DNA of 64,000 nt from Anaerolineales bacterium (GTDB taxonomy: Bacteria > Chloroflexota > Anaerolineae > Anaerolineales > Villigracilaceae). The translations under genes were made by a program, and so were the position numbers. The stretch lies in contig JACZJC010000061.1 of the NCBI GenBank assembly GCA_014860745.1, positions 1 to 64,000 on the forward strand, read 5' to 3'. The notes under the pieces were generated by a model that saw nothing but the letters and a program-made list of their open reading frames with translations, was not told where the DNA came from and made no database searches. Shown piece by piece: positions 1 through 6,543 of this stretch; position 1 is the first letter of the stretch, and each line of letters starts with the position of its first letter.

Positions 1-47
1 CGGTTTTTTGCTTGACATCTGGCAGTTTCAGAACAACAATAGACATG

Positions 48-109
48 GATGAGTTCCTTATAAGCTTGGTGTCGATAACCTTATCTTACAAGAAACTCAT
101 CCTTTTTTC
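48..109 (+). terminator. Terminator of an upstream gene outside the window
   Basis: Arms at 48-59 (gatgagttcctt) and 90-101 (aagaaactcatc) pair with one mismatch, with extra pairing of ataag/cttat inside, and a run of six T follows. The shape fits a Rho-independent terminator reading rightward from a gene before the window. The long loop makes this only moderately sure. Confidence 0.5.
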
Positions 110-220
110 GCCTCAAACCCACCGCTTGTGTTACAGACTCAATCAGGGAGTTTTGACACTAGGGACCGGAAGGTTGGGTAGCTATACTGACAGAAAATTA
201 CAGCCTAAGGAGAGCCTGCC

Positions 221-1027
221 ATGTGTGAATTCTGTACCCAGCACGGAGAAGGGGAGAAGTGGTATTTGACGATGGAGAATTATTCGAAGGAGTTGTTGAA
301 CCAAAACCAGCGCCGCAAATACGCCGCGGACTTCCTGAACGGGTTCGACAAGCGGGTGCCGAAGAGCGTCAAACAGTTGGATAAGATCCGCAAGACGCCA
401 TTGATGAAGCTCGCCAAGCCTGTGCTGACCCACATGCAAAAAGAGGATCACTATGGGCAGGTGGTGCCGATGGAAGATGTGGAGAAAATCTTCGACATGG
501 TGCAGGGCGCAGTGCGACTGCCTTGTGTGTGTCGGCGCGTGACGACGGGCAATATGAACGCCCGTTATTGCTACGGCCTGACCATGGATAAGGAATTGAT
601 GGACTCGCTCGATGATTCTTTCAGCCTGGAAACTTTATCGAAGGAAGAAGCGCTGGAATCCATTCGCAAACTGGACAAAGAGGGACTGGTCCATTCGGTG
701 TGGACGTTCAAGACTCCATTCATCGGCGGACTGTGCAATTGCGACCAGGACTGCATGGCCTACCGCATGACGCATGCCCGCAAGGATTACCCGGTGATGT
801 TCCGCGCGGAATGGGTGGCGGAAGTCTCAATGGACGCGTGCAACGGCTGCCGCCTGTGCATGAGACAATGTCAATATGGCGCGATACGATATTCCTCGAA
901 CAACAAGAAGGTGAGCATCGACCCGACGGCTTGTTATGGCTGCGGCGTCTGCCGCGCGAGCTGTAAAAAGGATGCAATCACCTTAGCACCGCGGGAAATG
1001 GTCCCTGCCGCGGCGGGAGTGTTCTAG
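221..1027 (+). CDS. 4Fe-4S ferredoxin-type protein
   Basis: 268-residue soluble protein with a bacterial 2[4Fe-4S] domain at its C-terminus: CNGCRLCMRQC at about residue 207 and CYGCGVCRASC at about 238. Further cysteines lie upstream (CEFC at residues 2-5, LPCVCRR, GGLCNCDQDC), so more metal or cluster binding is possible. The start is supported by aaggag eight bases before ATG. A role in electron transfer is family knowledge; the partner enzyme is not visible, since the neighbours are unrelated. It could be the iron-sulfur subunit of an oxidoreductase whose other genes lie outside the window. Confidence 0.8.
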   Translation: MCEFCTQHGEGEKWYLTMENYSKELLNQNQRRKYAADFLNGFDKRVPKSVKQLDKIRKTPLMKLAKPVLTHMQKEDHYGQVVPMEDVEKIFDMVQGAVRLPCVCRRVTTGNMNARYCYGLTMDKELMDSLDDSFSLETLSKEEALESIRKLDKEGLVHSVWTFKTPFIGGLCNCDQDCMAYRMTHARKDYPVMFRAEWVAEVSMDACNGCRLCMRQCQYGAIRYSSNNKKVSIDPTACYGCGVCRASCKKDAITLAPREMVPAAAGVF

Positions 1028-1042
1028 CGGATTTAGCTTTTC

Positions 1043-1142
1043 TTTTGTACACGGAAAACACGGATGCTTTGCTTGCGGACAAACATCATTAATAAATCCG
1101 CGCTTGTCTATTCCGTGAAATCCGTCAAGTCCGTGTACAAAA
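1043..1142. repeat. Inverted repeat downstream of the ferredoxin gene
   Basis: ttttgtacacgga (1043-1055) is the exact reverse complement of tccgtgtacaaaa (1130-1142). Between the arms are further degenerate copies of a ccgtg motif (for example ttccgtgaaatccgt). No T-run follows, so it reads more like a repetitive intergenic element than a simple terminator. Confidence 0.6.
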
Positions 1143-1168
1143 AGCTCGGTAAAAAATTTTGCTGGTGA

Positions 1169-1174
1169 TATAAT
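1169..1174 (+). promoter_or_regulatory. Possible -10 box of the lysine-rich mini-gene
   Basis: An exact tataat lies about 98 bases before the mini-gene start. No good -35 hexamer is seen 16-18 bases upstream. Transcription from here would give a leader of roughly 90 bases. Confidence 0.35.
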
Positions 1175-1271
1175 TTTATGGACGAATGGGTTGCAGGTTT
1201 CTTTGCCCATCGCGAAGACAAATCATTTTTATTCAAGGATCAACATTCCGTTGGTTTTTGGAAAGGAGATA

Positions 1272-1346
1272 ATGATGGCAAACAAAGAGCAGAAGGGTAA
1301 GAACAAGGAAAAGAAAAAGAAGAAGAAAGAAAAGCCGAAGAAGTGA
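1272..1346 (+). CDS. 24-residue lysine-rich mini-protein
   Basis: Two tandem ATG codons follow a strong Shine-Dalgarno (aaaggag at 1262-1268). The ORF is 24 codons, and 14 residues are Lys, with Glu, Asn and Gln among the rest; it ends EKPKK. A perfect terminator hairpin starts 38 bases after the stop, so a whole small transcription unit is visible. I do not recognise a family. The charge suggests contact with nucleic acid or ribosomes, but that is inference. The A-rich sequence could mimic coding by chance; the SD plus terminator argue against that. Confidence 0.5.
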   Translation: MMANKEQKGKNKEKKKKKKEKPKK

Positions 1347-1383
1347 ACGGCTGATCGCTGTTTGAAACGTAAGATTCGTATCC

Positions 1384-1421
1384 CATCCCCCAAGTCACGT
1401 TTGATTGGGGGATGGTTGTTT
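1384..1421 (+). terminator. Rho-independent terminator
   Basis: Arms catcccccaa (1384-1393) and ttgggggatg (1405-1414) pair perfectly over 10 bp around an 11-base loop, followed by gttgtttt. It serves the mini-gene and lies just before the end of the convergent STAND gene. Confidence 0.8.
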
Positions 1422-1444
1422 TAAAAATGGGTCCAGCAGGGGGA

Positions 1445-3487
1445 TTACAGGCTTTCGAGATTTCCGCGCACAACCTGGATACTTGGGTGATCCGGCGGCA
1501 GGAATTTCTCGAAAATTTTTAGGGCGCGCTCGAAGGCCGCTTTCGCCCCCGCCAGGTCGCCCAGGGCTTTCAGAACATTGCCCAGGTTGTTGACGCCAGT
1601 GGCAACTTGCGGATGATCCGAACCAAGATTTGCTTCCCATATTTTTAGGGCGCGCTCGAAGGCCGCTTTCGCCCCCGCATAGTCTGCTACAGTGTTTATA
1701 TGATAACCCAGGCTGTTCCATAACTGGCCGGCAGGCGCCAAGGCCGCCTTTTCAGCATATTCCGCAACTGACCGGACATGCGGAAGGAAGGGTGTGTATA
1801 AATTATAGTTCCCCATACGGTCTTCGGTGTGGTTCGTCTGGTTCGCAAGCCCAGCAAGTGCTTCTGCAAAGGACCCCAGCAGGCTGTGATCTGAATCCAA
1901 GCCGCGGGCAAATTGGGCCAATAGTGGGTGGATGATAGGCCCCTGCTTGAGCAAGCCGAAGCCCATCAGGTCGGTCAGACACTCGTCACAAGCATCCTTT
2001 GCATCGCCCAAGGCCGCGTCCAGAATTTCTGCGGGAACAAGTGTGTTGGGCGCACAATAGCCGAATAAGATGAATAATTTTTGCGTCGCGGCGTCTGCCA
2101 CTTGCCCCCAGGATTTGGCAAAGGTTTGCAGGAGGCTCAGGTCATGCCCGGTCAGGCTCTTCCGCTCCGCCTTCCAGTTCTGCATGGATTTGTGCTCGAG
2201 CGCCTTTTCAAGCTGGTTAATATAATTTTCGACCTTCAGCCGCGCCTGTTTTTCCAGATAGCGCCCGGCGAGCTCCAGGGCCAGGGGCAGCTGCCCAAGG
2301 TGAACGGCGAGTTTGTCGAGTTCTTCGTCCCCGCCGCGGTCTGGGGAGATGTAGTTCCGAAGAAAATCACGGCTTTCCTGCGGATCGAATTCATCCAATG
2401 GCAGCCGCTTTAACCCAAGCGCGGAGTTCCAGTCTGTGCGGCGGGAGGTGATCAAAAGACGCAAGCCGGAGTGCCTTAAACGCGCCAGCACTTCGTTGGC
2501 TGATTCGATCTCCTCAAAGTTATCCAATATGAGCAGGCGCGGGTTGTTCTGCAGCCATTCCCGCAAGGTGGCAGTGACCTGCTCCGGGAGGGTCTGAGGC
2601 CAGGAGTTAAGTCCCATTTTTTCACCACAGAGGGCAATCTGGGTTTCGAGAGTCTGCGCCTCGTGAAGATCCAGCCAGTGCACACCTTGAAAGCGATACC
2701 CGTACTGAAAGGCGAATTCAACCGCCAGCTGTGTCTTGCCGAGTCCACCCATGCCGGTCAACGCCTGGTTGATGACGACACTGTTTGGATGGTCATCGAG
2801 CAGGGCCTGGGATAATTTTTCAAGATCTGTAACGCGGCCTGTGAAAAATTCATTGCGCGGAAAAGGCAAATGAGAACCAGGCGGCAGGTCGCCGGGCAGG
2901 GTGGGGGAGGGGGCAGGTGCGGCATTCACTCTCCCTTGAAGAAGAAGGATAACCTGATCAAGTTTTTCATTATGCAGGTATTGCCCCTTTTTCAAGTCCA
3001 GGGCAGTTTGCAAGAGGATGGGGGAGACGAATTGTTCGAGTGTGCCGACAGCCCGGAGCAAAGCATCGGTGTACAAGCGCGCCGCTTCGCTGTGTTGTTT
3101 GGATGATAAATTCGGTACATCACGGGTGAACGAGGCCAGCAAGACCCGCTCTAATTTTCCTGAGTCCATCACCTGCGGAAGTTTGGTCAACGCGGTTTGG
3201 ATAGAGGGCAGATCACCAAAGTTGATGTCACGAAATAGATAACGCAAATCTGCGTCAGGACAGTTGTGCTGGTCTTGAAGATAGAGCTGAGCTTGTTCGG
3301 AAGCTTTGAGCAGCTTCCTGGCTGTTTCATCCGATTTCAACCAGTCATCGAGCCGCTTTTGCAGGTCTTCGTCGATCAAGGAATCCGCGGCAATTCCAGC
3401 CGCATCTTCGCCAAGCCATAATTTGGCCTGGTGCTTCAGTAGTGCGGAAAGAAACTTGACAGTTGTTTTCGCTGGATCAGGCGGCAT
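1445..3487 (-). CDS. STAND ATPase (NB-ARC) with C-terminal TPRs
   Basis: 680 residues from an ATG at 3487 that has gagggg just upstream; the longer open frame lacks such a site. An all-helical N-terminal region of about 200 residues is followed by an NB-ARC module: Walker A GMGGLGKTQ, Walker B RLLILDNFEE, sensor LLITSRR and a GxP-like LPLALELAGRYL. The C-terminus holds two 42-residue kinesin-light-chain-type TPRs (AKAAFERALKIWE, AKAAFERALKIFE). Proteins of this build act as NTP-driven switches, often in phage defence; the effector is not identified here. A tyrosine recombinase is transcribed divergently next to it, which fits a mobile defence gene. The function is inferred from architecture. 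Confidence 0.8.
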   Translation of the reverse strand: MPPDPAKTTVKFLSALLKHQAKLWLGEDAAGIAADSLIDEDLQKRLDDWLKSDETARKLLKASEQAQLYLQDQHNCPDADLRYLFRDINFGDLPSIQTALTKLPQVMDSGKLERVLLASFTRDVPNLSSKQHSEAARLYTDALLRAVGTLEQFVSPILLQTALDLKKGQYLHNEKLDQVILLLQGRVNAAPAPSPTLPGDLPPGSHLPFPRNEFFTGRVTDLEKLSQALLDDHPNSVVINQALTGMGGLGKTQLAVEFAFQYGYRFQGVHWLDLHEAQTLETQIALCGEKMGLNSWPQTLPEQVTATLREWLQNNPRLLILDNFEEIESANEVLARLRHSGLRLLITSRRTDWNSALGLKRLPLDEFDPQESRDFLRNYISPDRGGDEELDKLAVHLGQLPLALELAGRYLEKQARLKVENYINQLEKALEHKSMQNWKAERKSLTGHDLSLLQTFAKSWGQVADAATQKLFILFGYCAPNTLVPAEILDAALGDAKDACDECLTDLMGFGLLKQGPIIHPLLAQFARGLDSDHSLLGSFAEALAGLANQTNHTEDRMGNYNLYTPFLPHVRSVAEYAEKAALAPAGQLWNSLGYHINTVADYAGAKAAFERALKIWEANLGSDHPQVATGVNNLGNVLKALGDLAGAKAAFERALKIFEKFLPPDHPSIQVVRGNLESL
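1517..1680 (-). repeat. TPR-encoding direct repeat, 126-bp period
   Basis: A stretch of about 35 bases beginning ttttagggcgcgctcgaagg is present twice, 126 bp (42 codons) apart, near 1517 and 1643. Near identity at DNA level points to a recent duplication of one TPR unit, so repeat number may vary between strains. Confidence 0.75.
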
Positions 3488-3767
3488 ATAGCCCCTCGCA
3501 GATGATGGTTTCAACCAGTATAGAGGCAATCCATGCAAATTGCAAGAATAGAGAGGTAATGCAGCAGGGCAGGGGAGGGGAAGTGCAAAAATGAAAGTTG
3601 AATGATGAAGGCGGGATAAAACCAACCGTCCCGTAAATAGGAAGCGGTTCTGCTTGAACTGTCTGGAGTCCATTGTCAACGGTCAAAGCGACAAGTGGGG
3701 GAGCACGTCCAAAAGGTGAATTTCAGATTTACTCTAATGGTTTCGATAAGTATTATTATCAAAAACA
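3488..3767. other. Divergent intergenic region without a supported gene
   Basis: This stretch separates the STAND gene from the recombinase. Open frames here lack ribosome sites and recognisable content. I see no att-like duplication or clear repeat; only the recombinase promoter at its right edge is convincing. Confidence 0.5.
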
Positions 3768-3795
3768 TTGACAAACCCGTGAATATTCGTATAAT
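3768..3795 (+). promoter_or_regulatory. Consensus sigma-70 promoter of the recombinase, leaderless
   Basis: ttgaca (3768-3773), 16-base spacer, tataat (3790-3795). The ATG at 3803 lies only 7 bases after the -10 box, where transcription should begin, so the mRNA would start at or next to its start codon. The upstream in-frame ATG at 3794 overlaps the -10 box and cannot be used from this promoter. Confidence 0.8.
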
Positions 3796-3802
3796 GACCC
3801 CT

Positions 3803-4831
3803 ATGGCAACCAAAGAATCCAAACCGGTAACGATCGCGGACGCGATAAAGAGCTATCTAGACACGGTGAAGCTCTCCCGCAGCATCCACACAATGTTTGC
3901 GTATAAGAATGCGCTCAACGTTTTCGGCGATGTGCTGATGGAAAAAAATCTCAACCCGCAATCCACCCCCATTGGAAAACTCACAGAAGACCTGGTCTCA
4001 CCAATGGCCGGCTATCTCAAAACCTATTCCCCGACCACCGAACAATTGTATTTGCAGGCGGTTAAAGGCTTTTATGAATATGTGGATTCAGAACGCCTGA
4101 CGGAGATCAATTTGTCCCGCGTGCGTGTGCTTATACGACAACGTTCGCGCCGGCCCGGGTTGCGCCTTCCCCAGTTCCCCGCCGAGGATATCGAGCATAT
4201 TTTGGAGTATGTGGATACGATTGAAAACATGGATTTACCCAGCGGCGACGAAGACCTCCCCAACATTCGGTTACGCGCATACCGTGACCGGGCGTTTTTG
4301 CTCACTTTAGCCGATACCGGCCTGCGCGTCCATGAGGCATGCAATCTGCGCCGCGGTGATGTGGATTGGAACGAAAGCCGCGCGGTGATCATCGGCAAAG
4401 GCGACAAGCAGGCCGTGGTGCGATTCTCCACCCGCAGCACGAAAGCCATCAAGGATTATCTCTCGCTTCGCGCCTCACTCGACGGCGGGTCGGGAAAACA
4501 ATTGGCATCCCTGCCCCTCTTCGCCCGCCACGACAAAGGCGCGGGCAAAAAAATAAAACCCATCACCCCCACCACGGGCAGAAATATCGTCAAAGAACGT
4601 GTAACTCAAATACTAGGAAAAGAATCCGTCGGCAAGATCACACCCCACTCCTTCCGCCATTATTTCGTCACCACTGTGTTACGCGGCTCGGGTAATTTGA
4701 AATTAGCTCAGGAGCTTGCGCGTCACAGCAACATCCAGGTGACACAGCGTTACGCCCATTTATCCGACGATGAATTGGATAAGGGCTATTACGACATTTT
4801 CGAAAAAAGTCCAAAACAAAAGACGGGATAA
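3803..4831 (+). CDS. Tyrosine recombinase (XerC/D-like integrase)
   Basis: 342 residues. The N-terminal SAM-like core-binding domain covers about residues 10-115 and the catalytic domain follows. Visible active-site set: Arg in DTGLRVHEA, Lys in IIGKGDKQ, HSFRH (His and second Arg), ARHSNIQVTQRYAHL with the third His and the Tyr nucleophile. The start at 3803 is set by the promoter immediately upstream; there is no SD. It could serve chromosome dimer resolution or integration of a mobile element; its position beside a STAND gene favours a mobile element, but no att sites were found. Confidence 0.88.
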   Translation: MATKESKPVTIADAIKSYLDTVKLSRSIHTMFAYKNALNVFGDVLMEKNLNPQSTPIGKLTEDLVSPMAGYLKTYSPTTEQLYLQAVKGFYEYVDSERLTEINLSRVRVLIRQRSRRPGLRLPQFPAEDIEHILEYVDTIENMDLPSGDEDLPNIRLRAYRDRAFLLTLADTGLRVHEACNLRRGDVDWNESRAVIIGKGDKQAVVRFSTRSTKAIKDYLSLRASLDGGSGKQLASLPLFARHDKGAGKKIKPITPTTGRNIVKERVTQILGKESVGKITPHSFRHYFVTTVLRGSGNLKLAQELARHSNIQVTQRYAHLSDDELDKGYYDIFEKSPKQKTG

Positions 4832-4891
4832 CCCGGCGGGCTTGTAATTTGCCACCTGTTGTTGTAGATTGAAAACGACAGGAGGTGCGGC

Positions 4892-5338
4892 ATGAAAAAC
4901 GATCGGGATCTCTCCCATTCCGTTGTAGACCTTGCAGACCACATGCTGATGCTCGCAGGGCTGGTGCGGGGACTCGTGGATGCACTTGCATTCGACCGCA
5001 GCCGAAAACTGACCCAGGCAGGCATTATCTGGAACCTGGCATTGAACTCAGCTCATACGCATGAAATTCGAATGAAGATATTTGGTTCTCAGGGCCAGCC
5101 AGTCACCGACGACCCTGAAAAGCTGGAGGAATATCTTCGCGAGATCCAGCTGTATATTTTTGGCGAATTGATCAACACGTTCCCGCAGAGTTCCTGCAAA
5201 AAATGCGGGGCCGATTTACGAGTTTATACCCATCGGGAAAGCCACAATGTTTCCTTCTGCAACCTGTGCGACGATTTCTACTGCACCAATTGCATGATCG
5301 AGCACGAAAAAGATCCCTGGGCTCACCCGGATTCCTGA
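4892..5338 (+). CDS. Zinc-ribbon protein of unknown function
   Basis: 148 residues with an excellent SD (aggagg) seven bases before ATG. The first ~95 residues are helical and unrecognised. The C-terminal 45 residues carry CKKC, CNLC and CTNC pairs ending in a His-rich tail (EHEKDPWAH), which should bind one or two zinc ions, B-box or RING-like in spacing. Its end overlaps the convergent aminotransferase by 16 bases. No function can be assigned; a protein or nucleic-acid binding role is possible. Confidence 0.7.
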   Translation: MKNDRDLSHSVVDLADHMLMLAGLVRGLVDALAFDRSRKLTQAGIIWNLALNSAHTHEIRMKIFGSQGQPVTDDPEKLEEYLREIQLYIFGELINTFPQSSCKKCGADLRVYTHRESHNVSFCNLCDDFYCTNCMIEHEKDPWAHPDS

Positions 5339-6216
5339 ACGATTCTTTCGCTTCTTTCCTGAACGTAAGCCTGATACGCCTGCGAAAGAGTTTTCGTCCA
5401 CGCCCCCACCGCTTCGACAGGCTCAGCGCGGCGCCTCCCCTCCCCCACTGGGACATCGTCTATCGAAACGATCGGGACGATACCGCGGGAACTGGAAGTG
5501 AGAAATGCTTCATCGAATTTTTCATTGATGAGCGGCGGACGATATTCAATGGACAGCCCCTGCCCTCTTGCAATCCGCAGCACGGCACGGCGCGTAACGC
5601 CAAGCAGGATCCCGCTGCGGGCGGTGATCAATTTAACAACGGGAGCTTGCTTCGCCTGTCGGCTCGCAACGACATACTCAACAGCATAAAAATTCGAGGT
5701 CATCCCTTCGAGAATCTTTCCGTTATGTGTTAATAAAACCTCGAATATCCCTCCATCCACCAACTTCCTTTGTTCCGCACTCTTTGTGATGAAGTCGGTA
5801 CCTTTGGTACGCGGGTCACTTCGTTCCATCGTGGAGGTGACCACGTGTACTCCATTCTCGTACACCTCCTTCGCCAAGGGTGTAAAAGGCTGCGAAAGGA
5901 TGAACATCTCGCCATGTTCCTTCGCCAAGATCAGGCGCACCCTGGACTCTCGCGGGAGATTCTTCAGTGCAAGTTCGGCAATCCGTTGGCGCAGAGCAGT
6001 CTCCTCCACAACGGGTTTCAGCTTTAATTCCCGCGCAGGCAAATAGAGCCGGTCCAGATGAGCTTGAAGGCCAAGCACCTTTGTCCCTTGCGCGAGAGTG
6101 CTGAAGGTGGTGTAAAAACCCGGGTCAAGCGAAGCAGTTACCCCGTCGAAAGATGAGGCGGGATTCTGGAGCGGAAAAATTCCATTGGGGCGGACCTGTA
6201 CGGTTGTGAGCGTCAT
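5323..6216 (-). CDS. Class IV PLP aminotransferase
   Basis: 297 residues from ATG at 6216. Fold-type IV features: an RTKGTDFITK stretch that likely carries the PLP lysine, and the class signature EGMTSNFYAVE. The family includes branched-chain aminotransferase, D-amino acid aminotransferase and aminodeoxychorismate lyase (PabC); the sequence alone does not decide which. A tataat lies six bases before the ATG and no properly spaced SD is present, so the mRNA may be leaderless. Residues about 262-271 (RRRAEPVEAVG) are encoded by a palindromic repeat inserted in frame near the C-terminus. Confidence 0.82.
   Translation of the reverse strand: MTLTTVQVRPNGIFPLQNPASSFDGVTASLDPGFYTTFSTLAQGTKVLGLQAHLDRLYLPARELKLKPVVEETALRQRIAELALKNLPRESRVRLILAKEHGEMFILSQPFTPLAKEVYENGVHVVTSTMERSDPRTKGTDFITKSAEQRKLVDGGIFEVLLTHNGKILEGMTSNFYAVEYVVASRQAKQAPVVKLITARSGILLGVTRRAVLRIARGQGLSIEYRPPLINEKFDEAFLTSSSRGIVPIVSIDDVPVGEGRRRAEPVEAVGAWTKTLSQAYQAYVQERSERIVQESG
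5409..5432. repeat. REP-like element inside the aminotransferase gene
   Basis: Contains cttcgacaggctcagcg, the same core seen in the hsdS relics (48-50 kb) and in the hsdR fragment. It adds about ten codons without breaking the frame. Confidence 0.6.
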
Positions 6217-6222
6217 TCCTTC

Positions 6223-6228
6223 ATTATA
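6223..6228 (-). promoter_or_regulatory. -10 box of the aminotransferase, leaderless arrangement
   Basis: tataat on the minus strand, six bases before the ATG at 6216. The -35 region is poor. The position suggests transcription starting at or within a base or two of the start codon. Confidence 0.5.
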
Positions 6229-6280
6229 CTTATGAGATGGCCCGCAGCTCGGCCATGCGAAATTAATATTCCTCTCATCC

Positions 6281-6310
6281 TTGACATATCGCACAAGCAA
6301 GGTGTAAACT
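6281..6310 (+). promoter_or_regulatory. Promoter of the exporter leader
   Basis: ttgaca (6281-6286), 18-base spacer, taaact (6305-6310). Transcription should begin near 6317, giving a 38-base leader before the 25-codon ORF. It is divergent from the aminotransferase promoter. Confidence 0.7.
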
Positions 6311-6354
6311 CGGCACACAGAACGAAAAATCTAAAAGAAAGGAGCGCGCTCTTG

Positions 6355-6432
6355 ATGTCCACTGTTATCTTTATCCTCCCCTTTGCAGTTGGGAATTTCC
6401 CTTCTCGGAGTGCGCCTATTGACCGAACCTAG
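6355..6432 (+). CDS. 25-residue leader peptide ahead of the ABC exporter
   Basis: Start ATG has aaaggag ten bases upstream. The peptide begins hydrophobic (VIFILPFAV) and ends SRSAPIDRT. Its stop lies 27 bases before a terminator hairpin and 111 bases before the exporter start. Codons 19-21 (agt gcg cct, Ser-Ala-Pro) overlap an RNA segment that can pair with the terminator. The arrangement matches ribosome-controlled attenuation; the known parallel is BmrB, the leader peptide of the heterodimeric exporter BmrCD in Bacillus subtilis. That similarity is of layout, not sequence. The peptide is probably regulatory rather than functional itself. Confidence 0.62.
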   Translation: MSTVIFILPFAVGNFPSRSAPIDRT

Positions 6433-6489
6433 GTCTTTTTCAGTCCCCTGTTTGTTTTGGGCTGTGGCGCATTCGCCGCAGCCTTTTTA
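6409..6489 (+). promoter_or_regulatory. Attenuator: terminator with competing antiterminator
   Basis: Terminator: 6460-6469 pairs with 6474-6483 over 10 bp (one G-U), loop catt, then ttttt. Antiterminator: gagtgcgcc (6408-6416), inside the leader ORF, pairs with ggcgcattc (6466-6474) over 9 bp with one G-U, which would remove the inner half of the terminator stem. A ribosome finishing the ORF covers the first strand and favours termination; one stalled earlier in the hydrophobic part frees it and favours read-through into the exporter. Confidence 0.6.
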
Positions 6490-6506
6490 TTTCCCCTCAC
6501 CCCCTG

Positions 6507-6535
6507 CCCCTCTCCCATTTTGGGAGAGGGGGGAG
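6507..6535 (+). promoter_or_regulatory. Hairpin abutting the exporter ribosome site
   Basis: cccctctccca (6507-6517) pairs with tgggagagggg (6521-6531) over 11 bp. The Shine-Dalgarno gggag (6531-6535) begins at the foot of this stem, so folding may limit translation of the exporter. The element also resembles widespread repetitive ctctccc/gggagag palindromes. Confidence 0.45.
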
Positions 6536-6543
6536 AATTTGAA

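Noticed and set aside
153-188. ttgaca (153-158) and tatact (183-188) upstream of the ferredoxin gene as a promoter
   Set aside because: The spacing is 24 bases, too long for a sigma-70 promoter.
1178-1300. 40-codon ORF starting three bases after the tataat at 1169
   Set aside because: It would start before the predicted transcript begins, has no SD and overlaps the better-supported mini-gene.
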